Below are positions 1 through 6,761 of a DNA stretch of 13,767 nt, in pieces. The first letter of the stretch is position 1; each line of letters starts with the position of its first letter. The notes below the pieces were generated by a model. That model saw only the letters and a program-made list of their open reading frames with translations, made no database searches and was not told the DNA's origin. The stretch covers positions 1 to 13,767 of the forward strand of contig WTHO01000198.1 of assembly GCA_011523115.1 (NCBI GenBank), given 5' to 3'. The stretch is from Halieaceae bacterium. GTDB lineage: Bacteria > Pseudomonadota > Gammaproteobacteria > Pseudomonadales > Halieaceae. The translations under genes were made by a program, and so were the position numbers.

Positions 1-188
1 ATGTGCTGATGGAGATTTGGTACCCAGATCAAGACACGTTGGACGCGGCGCTCGCCGTGCTGTCCACAGACGAGGCGCAGGCCGAAATCGTGGCCGACGA
101 GGAGCGTCTGTTTGATCGTGACCTGATTCGCAGCTACACGGTCGAAGAATACGAGTCTGATTTGCCCGCCGTACAGACGGGGGCTTAG
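1..188 (+). CDS. EthD-like small protein, C-terminal fragment (5' end outside window)
   Basis: The reading frame is open to the left edge of the window, so only the last 61 or so residues are present and the true start is upstream. The visible part has a Trp-Tyr-rich beta strand (MEIWYPD), a helix of the type DTLDAALAVLSTDEAQ, an acidic segment with DEERLFDRD, and a final strand ending in a VEEYE motif. This layout matches the C-terminal half of EthD-type dimeric alpha+beta barrel proteins, in which a strand, a helix over a residue pair 'target-window' loop, and a final strand ending in Val-Glu-Glu are usual. Such proteins are small cytoplasmic accessory or ring-modifying proteins in catabolic clusters, and the function is rarely known. 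It converges on the acyl-CoA ligase gene, with only about 40 bases between the two stops. The family call rests on a fragment and is moderate. Confidence 0.6.
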   Translation, partial: VLMEIWYPDQDTLDAALAVLSTDEAQAEIVADEERLFDRDLIRSYTVEEYESDLPAVQTGA

Positions 189-227
189 AGCAGATCTGTC
201 ATCATCCTAGGCGGTTTTTAAACCCTC

Positions 228-1880
228 TTAATCAGCCCAGTGCATGAGGATGCTACCGACTTCCGCTCCTTCCCGAGCAAGGCGTTCCGCGTCTTCGCCG
301 AATTGCTTCTCTATCTGCTCGCGCCGAATTTTCATGGTTGGTGTCAGGATTTCGTTCTCAATGGTCCACGGCGTCGCGCTGAAGATCACGGCACCAATGC
401 GCGCGTGCTTTTCGATCTGATTGTTGATGCTCTCCACCGTGGCCAGCGCCGCGGCTTCGACTTCCTCTCGAGGTAGGCCGCGCGCAGGTTCATTCACGAC
501 GGTCACCATCACGGTTTTGGAGTAACCGCGGCCCAGCAGGCATTGCTGTTCGGAGTGAGCGTTCTCGGCAAACAAACACTCGATGGGAGGCGGTGCGACG
601 AACTTGCCCTGAATAGTCTTGAAGTAGTCTTTGACACGGCCGGTAATAAAAATAAATCCGTCATCGTCGATTTCTATTTTATCCCCGGTGTGCAACCAGC
701 CATCCTGCCAAAGCTCTGCGGTCTTTTCAGGGCGGTTGTAGTAGCCGGGGGTGCAGCCCTCTGCCTTGATCAGCAGTTCGCCATCGTCGCCAATCTTGAC
801 TTCGACCTCGCCTACCGGCCGGCCAATGGAGCCTACTCGGCGGTCTGACGGGTCGGTCGCAATGAGTCCCATGGCTTCCGTTTGTCCAAACCCCTCGCAA
901 AGATTTACCCCAACCGCTTCCCACCAGTGAATGAGTGCAGGTGGTGTGGGTGCGGCCGCCGTGAGGCAGTAGTCCACGTCATCAAAGCCAAGCGCCGAAA
1001 CCACCAGCCCTTGAACGCCAGCCTGATCGGCCTTCAAAGCCGCGTCTAGCGCGTCAGCACCGCCAAATTTAGCCGTAATCGACTGACGGAGTTGCTCCCA
1101 AACCCGGGGTGGGCCAAAAAAGATGTGTGGTTTGCACTGGGGAAGATCTCTCGCCAGTGTCTCGAGAGATTCGTTAAACCAAATCTCACCTCCGGAGTTG
1201 ATGGAAGAGAATTCAACTATTTGCCGTTCAGCGATGTGGGACAGCGGCAGGTAGCTAAAGAAGCGTGGCTGCTCTTGTTGAGTGAACAATGTCTGACAGC
1301 GACGCATCGGTACCAGATTGGTCGCGTGGGTTTGAATCACGCCCTTGGGTAAACCCGTGGTCCCGGAGGTAAATACCAGCGACACGGTGTCATCACCATC
1401 GGGTTCGTATGTTGGGGCATCAGCCGGTGCGATGGCGACCAGTTCCGCCCAGGTTTTGTGTGGCAGTTCGCACTCCACCCCCGGCAAAGTGACTAGCACA
1501 CAGTTTGCCGGCAAAACCGTTTTCACGCCCTCCCAGTTTTCCGTCTGGCCAAGGAACAACAGCTTTGTATCGGTAAAGTCGAGGATGTACTCCGCGGTCG
1601 CAGTGGCGTGGGTTGTGAACAGCGGCACCGTCACATTGCCGGAATGAATGACCGCCATGTCAGCCATGACCCAGTGCGCGCGGTTTCTTGAGAGCAGCGC
1701 CATACGCTGCCCTTCACCAAACTCGGCCTCCAGCCATGCGGCCACCCGATCAATCTCTGCGATCGTCTCACCCCAGGTGTAGTCGTCAGCACCGGTTTCG
1801 TGGAGATCCCGCATCCAGATTTTATCGGGCTGGGTGTTCGCCCAGTGTCGGGCCTGTTCAATAAGCGTACTGCATTCCAT
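228..1880 (-). CDS. AMP-binding long-chain-type acyl-CoA synthetase
   Basis: This 550-residue protein belongs to the ANL (adenylate-forming) superfamily, which activates a carboxylic acid with ATP to an acyl-AMP and transfers it to CoA. The AMP-binding P-loop FTSGTTGLPKG lies at residues 170-180. The substrate/adenine motif GFGQTEAMG is at 330-338, the hinge DGWLHTGD at 393-400, and GRVKDYFKTIQGKFVAP at 414-430. The C-terminal ILTPTMKIRR at 511-520 carries the Lys expected to act in adenylation. The GKFVAP and LTPTxKIRR forms are those of long-chain acyl-CoA synthetases (FACS/FadD15-like) rather than of short-chain or 4-coumarate ligases, and 550 residues is slightly short for that group. A purine-rich ribosome-binding site (GGCAGG) precedes the ATG. 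It stands alone between an EthD-like gene and a gap. The acid substrate cannot be predicted; a fatty acid or an aryl/alkyl acid from the nearby catabolic genes are both possible. Confidence 0.9.
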   Translation of the reverse strand: MECSTLIEQARHWANTQPDKIWMRDLHETGADDYTWGETIAEIDRVAAWLEAEFGEGQRMALLSRNRAHWVMADMAVIHSGNVTVPLFTTHATATAEYILDFTDTKLLFLGQTENWEGVKTVLPANCVLVTLPGVECELPHKTWAELVAIAPADAPTYEPDGDDTVSLVFTSGTTGLPKGVIQTHATNLVPMRRCQTLFTQQEQPRFFSYLPLSHIAERQIVEFSSINSGGEIWFNESLETLARDLPQCKPHIFFGPPRVWEQLRQSITAKFGGADALDAALKADQAGVQGLVVSALGFDDVDYCLTAAAPTPPALIHWWEAVGVNLCEGFGQTEAMGLIATDPSDRRVGSIGRPVGEVEVKIGDDGELLIKAEGCTPGYYNRPEKTAELWQDGWLHTGDKIEIDDDGFIFITGRVKDYFKTIQGKFVAPPPIECLFAENAHSEQQCLLGRGYSKTVMVTVVNEPARGLPREEVEAAALATVESINNQIEKHARIGAVIFSATPWTIENEILTPTMKIRREQIEKQFGEDAERLAREGAEVGSILMHWAD

Positions 1881-2220
1881 ATTGGTGTTACCTGCCGTCG
1901 GTCCGTTCGCCGTTAATGAAATATAACTTGCTGGCGCGTTTAGCCAAGCACTCCCTTACGAACCTAGGGCAATAGGACATTAAAAGATAGTGGCGGAGAA
2001 GATAGCGCTGGAAAAGATACTGCTGGAAAAGACGCTGCTGAAAAAGAGAAAGGGAAGGGCCGGGAAGCCACGTCGAGCAAGCCACAGTAAGCTTTGGGAA
2101 AAGCGATTGGTCAGTGTTTGGACTGCCTCGCGGTTTTGCCTTTAACCTCTGAGTGTCGGGTGCAGTGTATAGTCCCGCATGACAGAGAACTCTTATCTCG
2201 GATAACAAAGCGAGGACGGC
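1881..2220. other. Gap of 340 bases with no convincing gene
   Basis: This stretch separates the divergent acyl-CoA ligase and MAPEG genes. It must hold both promoters, although I cannot pick out clear -35/-10 pairs. It contains the 15-base tandem repeat described separately. A plus-strand frame from 1968 to 2090 reads through that repeat to a TAA stop, giving a Lys/Asp/Ala-rich tail, but it has an upstream in-frame TAG at 1965 and no start codon. A short ATG frame at 1916-1975 is only 19 codons with no ribosome-binding site. A minus-strand frame (1888-2208) is open but gives a composition unlike a folded protein. The most economical reading is intergenic DNA, possibly with the decayed 3' end of a lost gene. 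Confidence 0.5.
1986..2045 (+). repeat. Imperfect 15-base tandem repeat, four units
   Basis: Four consecutive units can be read: GATAGTGGCGGAGAA, GATAGCGCTGGAAAA, GATACTGCTGGAAAA and GACGCTGCTGAAAAA. The fourth unit is followed by a purine-rich run of the same flavour (GAGAAAGGGAAGG). Because the period is a multiple of three, the plus strand encodes a repeated five-residue block of the type Asp-x-Ala-Gly-Lys, which then runs to TAA at 2088-2090. It lies in the gap between two divergent genes. It may be a minisatellite or the tail of a decayed gene. Confidence 0.85.
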
Positions 2221-2613
2221 ATGACAGCATTAATGGAGCTCACGGTTTACTTCACAGTTTGGACACTGATTGCGGTTGTTGCCGGTGCGGCGATTCGCAA
2301 TCAGGAGTGGACCAAAGAGGGGCGGGATATAGGCCTTGGCAACCGCGACAACCTGAACGAGGCCACCCCGATGGGAGGTCGCGCTGAGAGGGCAGCCAAA
2401 AACTCCATCGAAGCCGCCGTATTTTTTGTGCCGCTGGCGTTGGTTGCTAACGCCGCCGGACTTGATGCAGAGGTGCTGCAGGGTGCGCAAATCGCCTTTT
2501 GGGCTCGCATTGCTTATGTGCCGATCTACATCGCAGGGATCAAGTATCTGAGAAGCCTGGTGTGGATCATTGGTGTGATCGGGTACGGAATGATGGTCGC
2601 TGCAATGCTGTGA
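2221..2613 (+). CDS. MAPEG family integral membrane protein
   Basis: This 130-residue protein matches the MAPEG family (membrane-associated proteins in eicosanoid and glutathione metabolism) in length and layout. Four hydrophobic segments are visible at about residues 7-25, 62-80, 86-106 and 110-129. Between the first two lies a polar loop with the family's typical pattern: Arg-Asp-Asn-Leu near 42-45, then GRAERAAKNSIEAAVFF at 53-69, with the conserved Arg/Glu and Asn of the glutathione-binding face. Eukaryotic members are glutathione-dependent transferases or isomerases; the bacterial ones are mostly uncharacterised inner-membrane proteins. CGAGGA just upstream serves as a ribosome-binding site for the ATG at 2221; an in-frame ATG at 2233 would remove four residues. 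It appears monocistronic, followed by a 150-base gap before the secreted protein. Glutathione use is inferred from the family and not shown here. Confidence 0.9.
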   Translation: MTALMELTVYFTVWTLIAVVAGAAIRNQEWTKEGRDIGLGNRDNLNEATPMGGRAERAAKNSIEAAVFFVPLALVANAAGLDAEVLQGAQIAFWARIAYVPIYIAGIKYLRSLVWIIGVIGYGMMVAAML

Positions 2614-2754
2614 TACAGCTTGTTGTGTTGCATTTATGGAATCTGCGCAGGCACAAACGTAACGGGAACCGGTCCGCGGAGAGTGTGTATATTGGGTCGG
2701 CAAGGCACCAATGTAGACTGATCCTTGCACTCATTAATGAACATAAACCTTATT

Positions 2755-2760
2755 AGGGGA
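2755..2760 (+). promoter_or_regulatory. Ribosome-binding site that selects the start at 2766
   Basis: AGGGGA ends at 2760, where the first in-frame ATG begins, leaving that codon no spacing. The second ATG at 2766 sits five bases downstream, a normal distance, so translation most likely starts there. Confidence 0.7.
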
Positions 2761-2765
2761 TGACC

Positions 2766-3491
2766 ATGTCACGAGTACTAAGCGCACTGTGCGCTGTTCT
2801 ATTGCTGAGTGCCGCCTCAGCCAACAGCCAAACAGAACCCAATTATTCGAAGTTCCAGTCGAACTATTTTTTCACTTGCCCACAACCCGCCGCGTGTATG
2901 GGGGCCTTTGAAAAAATGCTGTCCGCTCCGGAGATTGCGGACAAAAACTTTGAGGTAACGCTCTATGCGCTTGGCCACAATGGCTGGGATGAGTCGACGC
3001 ATATGGTGTCTTTCTATTTCAAGAGCGCAGAGCGCTATCTGGAGGCGGGCCAAACCTTTGCGGCGTCACCTGCGTTTCAAGAATTCATGAAAGCAGGGGC
3101 TGCGGTCGGCGTTGAGAACCGAGCGCAAACGTTGACTACCCACAGCATTGTTGCGGGCGACGGGCGTGGCACCCGTAGCATGGTGAATTGGACGGTTAAG
3201 GTGAGTGACCCGGCAACGTTTGTGCCTGCTTGGCAAAAGTTCACGAAGGCCTCGGAGTCCTACCCCTGGGCCTCAAAAGCCTATGGACTGCAAACGCTAC
3301 TCTTGGGGAACCAAGGTTGGGCGACCCATCAGATATGGGCGGCTTTTGATACACCGGTTGACGCCCTCACATTCTTGGAAAACTTCTACCAGACACCGGA
3401 GTTTCAGACCTACAGCGAGGAGACTGAGGGCGCCGTTTCCTTGGTGAGAAGCTACATTGCCAATACGATGTTTGAGGCGAACCCCGACTGA
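2766..3491 (+). CDS. Secreted protein with two tandem copies of a dimeric-barrel-like domain
   Basis: The 241-residue product begins with a Sec signal peptide (MSRV, a Leu/Ala-rich core at about residues 5-17, likely cleavage near AASAN at 16-20), so it should be periplasmic or extracellular. I chose ATG 2766 over ATG 2760 because of the ribosome-binding site position. The mature part is made of two similar halves. In the first, LYALGHNGWDESTH (about 66-79) is followed by a strand, a helix and SPAFQEF (101-107). In the second, LLLGNQGWATH (178-188) is followed by a strand, a helix and TPEFQTY (210-216). The alternation of strand and helix in each half resembles the alpha+beta (ferredoxin-like) barrel seen in EthD and ABM proteins. 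Cys39 and Cys44 in the first half could form a disulfide. No catalytic motif is recognised and I cannot name a function. A strong hairpin follows the stop. Confidence 0.75.
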   Translation: MSRVLSALCAVLLLSAASANSQTEPNYSKFQSNYFFTCPQPAACMGAFEKMLSAPEIADKNFEVTLYALGHNGWDESTHMVSFYFKSAERYLEAGQTFAASPAFQEFMKAGAAVGVENRAQTLTTHSIVAGDGRGTRSMVNWTVKVSDPATFVPAWQKFTKASESYPWASKAYGLQTLLLGNQGWATHQIWAAFDTPVDALTFLENFYQTPEFQTYSEETEGAVSLVRSYIANTMFEANPD

Positions 3492-3506
3492 TTTAGGAAG
3501 GGGTTG

Positions 3507-3537
3507 GGAGGCGATTTGAATGGATCAAATCGCCTCC
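3507..3537 (+). terminator. Perfect 13-bp hairpin between convergent genes
   Basis: GGAGGCGATTTGA (3507-3519) is the exact reverse complement of TCAAATCGCCTCC (3525-3537), with a five-base loop ATGGA. It lies 16 bases after the stop of the secreted protein gene and before the end of the convergent small acidic protein gene, the usual place for a terminator. No T-run follows on either strand, so intrinsic termination may be weak, and a role in transcript 3'-end stability is also possible. Confidence 0.6.
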
Positions 3538-3589
3538 TATGCATGTAGCTTGAGGTGCGGCGGCTGGTTAGCTACCGACGTGCGCTGAA

Positions 3590-3940
3590 CTAATTGTTCT
3601 CCACCATCTCGATGATGTCTTCGTAGCTGTCACCGCTGTCTGAGTCGAAATCCTCCAGTTCGGAGGTGATGACTCGCGTGATCTCCCCTAAAAACAGCTC
3701 CCGGGTTTCGGCTCGTTGCATGAGTACGTCTTCAGACGGTTCGAAATTGTCGATATCAGACTGAGTAAGCAGCCCTTTCTCCCCAAGCAGGCGCTCAACG
3801 GTATCCATGCGGTCACGCATCACAGAGACCTCCCCCGCGAGCCCCATCAACATGGAAACCAGCTTGTCGGTATCCGGGTCGTCAAAAAACGTGGGGCGCT
3901 GCCCCTTGGCCTTCCGTTTGAGCTGAGCAGGCCCCTCCAT
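3590..3940 (-). CDS. Small acidic coiled-coil protein, translationally coupled to the methyltransferase
   Basis: I do not recognise this 116-residue protein. A longer frame opens at 3970, but the start at 3940 is preferred because its ATG overlaps the TAA of the upstream methyltransferase by one base (TAATG), a classic coupling arrangement. Residues 1-16 are basic (LKRKAKGQR). Residues 22-56 form a probable amphipathic helix or coiled coil with heptad-like spacing (DKLVSMLMGLAGEVSVMRD, then TVERLLGEKG). The second half is strongly acidic, ending in DFDSDSGDSYEDIIEMVENN. There is no signal peptide or membrane segment. Its fixed position behind the methyltransferase suggests a partner or stabilising subunit of that enzyme; this is inference. 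Expression would be under the same control as the methyltransferase, including the operator pair at 5164-5185. Confidence 0.75.
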   Translation of the reverse strand: MEGPAQLKRKAKGQRPTFFDDPDTDKLVSMLMGLAGEVSVMRDRMDTVERLLGEKGLLTQSDIDNFEPSEDVLMQRAETRELFLGEITRVITSELEDFDSDSGDSYEDIIEMVENN

Positions 3941-5109
3941 TATGCCTTCTCGCACCCATAGATGAACCACACACCGCCACCGCCGAAGTCCCCGCCCTGA
4001 AAAGTGCCCGACCTCTCGGCGTCGGCAATCTGGTAGGCGCTCGGTGCCATCACTGAAAACATTTTGTCGGCATCAAAACCGGCGTCTGTTGTGAGCTTTG
4101 GCAGGTCCAGCTCGTGTGAACGGCGCCAGAACGGCTCATTGTTGTTGGTGCTGTCCCAGTCGAGCATAAACGCGTCGAAGGGCTCCATGCCCTCATAGGG
4201 TGGCGTCTCGGCGTGCGCCATCAGGCCGCCTGGGGCAAGCAGTCGGTTGCACTCAGCCATGACATTTTTCACTGCTTTATCTGAGGTTTCGTGCATCAGG
4301 ATGTGCGAGACAACCAGATCGAAACTACCGTCTTCGAAGTCAGTCTTCTCAGCATTCTGTTGCGAGAAATGCACTGCCTTACCTTTTGATTCTGCGCGAG
4401 CGTGAGCATAACGAAGCATTGGCGCCGCGACGTCGATGGCATGCACCTCAGCGTCCGGCCATGCATCCGTGTAGGGAAGAGTGCTATGACCGACAGAGCA
4501 TCCCATGTCGAGAATTCTCTTGGGACTGAAGTCGGGGTAATTGTTCTTGATCCAAGCGATGACGCTATCGCCCATGTCGGCGTTGTCTCTGCCCATTTGA
4601 CCCATCGCATAGATGTAAACCGCACGGTCATACATTGCACCTTGGGCTACGTCGCCGTCGATGTATTCAGTGTGGTAGCCGCCTGGCTGACAATGAATAT
4701 CGACGGCACTGTGGTACTTGGGCAGTGGGAGGTCGGGGTCGAGCCGCAGAGACCCGATTGGGTCGGCTTGGGCTGCAGATGACGCCAGCTCGTTAATGCT
4801 TCTGGCTACCGGCAATTGCACCGAGGACCACATCATTTCCTGACTCGTTCTCAGCAGAGAGCTGAACATACGGTAGTAGGGGTCCGGCTTCATTACGGAC
4901 GCAACGTCATTCTTGTCACTGGGGCTGGCACCATTAGCGGCCTCAAACCGCTTCTTTGCCCGATGCTCGTAGGTGGTTCTCAGCCCCGGGTGGATGTTCG
5001 AGACGATGTGCTCTTTAAATGACCGGACGAACTGCTGTCTTGCGAGCTCGTCATGGTTTGTTTTGGGTAGGACGTCGTGTGCGTTCTGTTCTATCTGGCT
5101 CATCACCAT
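3940..5109 (-). CDS. Class I SAM-dependent methyltransferase with long N-terminal extension
   Basis: The 389-residue protein has a Rossmann-type methyltransferase core in residues of about 195-300. Motif I is ILDMGCSVG (199-207), the acidic residue that binds the ribose is in HAIDV (223-227), the adenine-side region is around QNAEKTDFEDGSFD (251-264), and NRLLAPGGLM (288-297) is the usual post-motif strand and turn. The first 190 residues have no assigned domain. They are mostly helical in character and include a conserved-looking YHTEYIDGDVAQGAMYDRAVY segment (145-165, given here only as its ends and the acidic/aromatic pattern). GGAGGG eight bases before the first ATG supports the start at 5109; MSQ two codons later is possible. 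It overlaps the small acidic protein and is divergent from the GntR gene, with two candidate operators between. O-methylation of a phenolic or carboxylic intermediate is plausible but unproven. Confidence 0.85.
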   Translation of the reverse strand: MVMSQIEQNAHDVLPKTNHDELARQQFVRSFKEHIVSNIHPGLRTTYEHRAKKRFEAANGASPSDKNDVASVMKPDPYYRMFSSLLRTSQEMMWSSVQLPVARSINELASSAAQADPIGSLRLDPDLPLPKYHSAVDIHCQPGGYHTEYIDGDVAQGAMYDRAVYIYAMGQMGRDNADMGDSVIAWIKNNYPDFSPKRILDMGCSVGHSTLPYTDAWPDAEVHAIDVAAPMLRYAHARAESKGKAVHFSQQNAEKTDFEDGSFDLVVSHILMHETSDKAVKNVMAECNRLLAPGGLMAHAETPPYEGMEPFDAFMLDWDSTNNNEPFWRRSHELDLPKLTTDAGFDADKMFSVMAPSAYQIADAERSGTFQGGDFGGGGVWFIYGCEKA

Positions 5110-5163
5110 GTCGATAACCCTCCGTTATATTCAATGGGCGCCCAAAAGACGGGCCTATAAGCA

Positions 5164-5185
5164 ATTGCAAACAATTGCATGCAAT
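5164..5185. promoter_or_regulatory. Two overlapping candidate GntR operators
   Basis: ATTGCAAACAAT (5164-5175) and the perfect 12-bp palindrome ATTGCATGCAAT (5174-5185) overlap by two bases, so their centres are 10 bp apart, one helical turn. They lie in the 182-base gap between the divergent methyltransferase and GntR genes. The same motif recurs at 6087-6098 and 9555-9566. FadR/FCD-type GntR regulators commonly bind short palindromes of the form TTG-x4-CAA or TGT-x-ACA, so autoregulation and control of the methyltransferase by the adjacent regulator is likely. Confidence 0.75.
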
Positions 5186-5291
5186 ATACCCCCAGCATGC
5201 GGGGCGGGCAACCTTGAAGCGAAATCTCAGGGTCAGGTCGGCTTCATGTTATAATCTGCATATCCGCCCAAAGAAAGCGAGCGTTTAGTTG

Positions 5292-6014
5292 ATGTCCCCA
5301 CGAGTTCATGCCCCCCTGCAACTCGCCACTGAAGCGGCCTACAGTGGAAGGGATGACGTTAGTGAGGCGTCGGCGAAACCGAGTGAGATTTCGCACGTAG
5401 ACCGCCTCGTAAGGGGCATTATCGATGGATTCAGGGAAGGACGCTATCAGCCCGGAGAACGCTTGGTAGCCGCTGATCTTGCGGCTCAGTTCAATGTTAG
5501 CCGCGCGCCGGTGAGAGAGGCTCTGGCAATATTGGTAGGAGAGGGTGTTGTAGAAATCAAGAAAAATTATGGCGCGCGGATCAGAACCTTTTCCATAGAC
5601 GAGTTGGTTGAGATTATGGAGGTGACCGAGGCTGCTCTAGTGCTGGGGGTGCGCAGGTGCGCAGAGCGTATAAGCACTGCATCGCTAGAGGAATTAGCGC
5701 GGTTGGACGGATCCTTCGAGCAAATGGAGGCCGCATGGCACGCCCACGATGCTGCCGACTTCGTCGACAGCATCTACTATTTTCATAATGTCGTTAATGC
5801 CATCGCGGGCAACAGATTTCTGGGTTTTGTATACCAGCGACCGCACTTTGCATTTTTCAACCGTCATTTGGCTGCAGCGCTGCCCGGGCCGGGTTGGGAT
5901 GAGTATCTGGACAGTTACCGTCGCGTTTATAACAGTATTCGCAAGGGTCAGGTGCATGCGGCTCAAGCAGCGTTTTCTGCTCATATGCAATGGGCAATAA
6001 GCCTTATGAAATAA
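5292..6014 (+). CDS. GntR family transcriptional regulator, FadR/FCD subfamily
   Basis: The 240-residue protein has an N-terminal extension of about 30 residues, then the GntR winged helix-turn-helix at about 37-100: GRYQPGERLVAADLAAQF (50-67), followed by NVSRAPVREALAIL (68-81) and the wing GVVEIKKNYGARI (85-97). Residues 103-240 form the all-helical FCD effector domain, including FHNVVNAIAGN (164-174). The usual third metal-binding His, normally in an EH-x-x-I/L context, is replaced here (RVYNSIRKG, 211-219), while His165 and His231 remain. An ATG at 5292 is preferred over the overlapping TTG at 5289; the ribosome-binding site is weak (AAGCGAG). It is divergent from the methyltransferase and upstream of the cupin and FAD oxidase. 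FCD regulators usually sense organic acids and act as repressors of catabolic genes; the ligand here is unknown. Confidence 0.92.
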   Translation: MSPRVHAPLQLATEAAYSGRDDVSEASAKPSEISHVDRLVRGIIDGFREGRYQPGERLVAADLAAQFNVSRAPVREALAILVGEGVVEIKKNYGARIRTFSIDELVEIMEVTEAALVLGVRRCAERISTASLEELARLDGSFEQMEAAWHAHDAADFVDSIYYFHNVVNAIAGNRFLGFVYQRPHFAFFNRHLAAALPGPGWDEYLDSYRRVYNSIRKGQVHAAQAAFSAHMQWAISLMK

Positions 6015-6021
6015 GGGCTTA
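5998..6021 (+). terminator. Hairpin overlapping the GntR stop codon
   Basis: TAAGCCTTAT (5998-6007) pairs with ATAAGGGCTTA (6011-6021) with a GAA loop and a one-base bulge. A T-rich stretch (CTATTTATATTTTT) lies about 20 bases further on, too far for a classical intrinsic terminator, so this is a possible weak terminator or mRNA 3' structure. Confidence 0.35.
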
Positions 6022-6086
6022 CTGGCCTCTGCTCATTCTATTTATATTTTTGCCCCTCTCTCGGCACAGTTCGGCCTTACCCTCGG

Positions 6087-6098
6087 ATTGCATACGAT
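6087..6098. promoter_or_regulatory. Candidate GntR operator before the Tat cupin gene
   Basis: ATTGCATACGAT matches the palindromic motif seen at 5164-5185 and 9555-9566 with one mismatch to symmetry. It and the 9555 site also share the two bases CC that follow. It lies 49 bases before the GTG start of the cupin gene, and its TACGAT half could overlap a -10 element, a position suited to repression. Confidence 0.65.
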
Positions 6099-6146
6099 CC
6101 TTGATTTAGTTAGGCTCGTGTGAAAACAACACAGGGGAGGTAGGAC

Positions 6147-6689
6147 GTGGATAACATAAAAAGCAGAGAAGACGTGGGTCGCCGGCAGGTTCTCAACGCC
6201 GCGGGGTTCGGGCTACTCGGTCTGGTTGGGGCATCGCTCTCAGCACAGGCCCAGCAGGGCGCTGCGCCGTCTCCCAGATCTGCATTTGAAGCGCACAAAA
6301 TCGATCACGACGTCATGGAGAAAGCCCCGTTGCTTGATCTGCCGTTTTCGGACGGGATCAAGATTCGGGGTTACTCGGCAATTAATCAGCCCAACTGTCA
6401 GGTCATCATCGAGGACTTTTTTCCCGGCGATGAATTTGAGTGGCAGTTCCCCCACGACGAAATTCAGTACTGTCTTTCGGGTTCCATGCAGTTAACGGTG
6501 TGGTCACCACCCCTCTACGCCGAGCGTGTGGACACTGTGATCGAACCGGGCACGCTGTATAACTACCCCATAGGAACCCGTAAGCGGGTCAAAGTGCTAG
6601 GGGATGAGCCGTTTCGGCATATCTGTTTTTGCCCCCCCAGCCCAAACTATCCGTTTCCTACAGCTGACGATGTGCGCGCTATGGGGTGA
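6147..6689 (+). CDS. Tat-exported cupin protein
   Basis: The 180-residue protein starts with GTG, supported by a strong GGGGAGG six bases upstream. Its N-terminus has a twin-arginine signal: GRRQVL at residues 11-16, a hydrophobic stretch of Ala/Gly/Leu at 17-32, and a likely AQA cleavage site at 33-35. The product should therefore be folded, possibly with metal bound, before export to the periplasm. The rest is a single cupin barrel. EDFFPGDEFEW (89-99) leads to PHDEIQYCLSG (102-112), and a second motif GDEPFRHICF lies at 152-161. His103, Glu105 and His158 are the candidate metal ligands. The two canonical His residues of the HxH part are missing, so the site is reduced or atypical. It is clearly paralogous to the cytoplasmic cupin at 11392-11820. 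It precedes the FAD oxidase by 72 bases and probably shares its operon. The reaction is unknown; isomerase, dioxygenase or lyase roles are all seen in cupins. Confidence 0.85.
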   Translation: MDNIKSREDVGRRQVLNAAGFGLLGLVGASLSAQAQQGAAPSPRSAFEAHKIDHDVMEKAPLLDLPFSDGIKIRGYSAINQPNCQVIIEDFFPGDEFEWQFPHDEIQYCLSGSMQLTVWSPPLYAERVDTVIEPGTLYNYPIGTRKRVKVLGDEPFRHICFCPPSPNYPFPTADDVRAMG

Positions 6690-6761
6690 GGCGCCGCCGT
6701 CACGGGTGTGCGGTATGACATTTGAACCCTTGTACGCCGAGAGGCACCGGGAGCTAATACT

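Noticed and set aside
205..226. GGTTT-TT-AAACC palindrome between the EthD-like and acyl-CoA ligase stops, considered as a terminator
   Set aside because: The stem is five bases with a two-base loop and cannot form a stable hairpin.
1888..2208. Minus-strand open frame of 106 codons
   Set aside because: Its Leu/Phe/Gln/Tyr repeats are the antisense of the 15-base tandem repeat, it has no ribosome-binding site, and the composition is unlike a folded or membrane protein.
3941..3970. N-terminal extension of the small acidic protein to 3970
   Set aside because: It overlaps the methyltransferase by 31 bases with no ribosome-binding site, whereas the TAATG overlap at 3940 is a typical coupled start.
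5189..5204. CCCCC-AGCATGC-GGGG inverted repeat near the GntR operators, considered as a third operator or terminator
   Set aside because: The arms lack the ATTG/CAAT ends of the other sites, the spacing is off, and it lies in a promoter region without a T-run.
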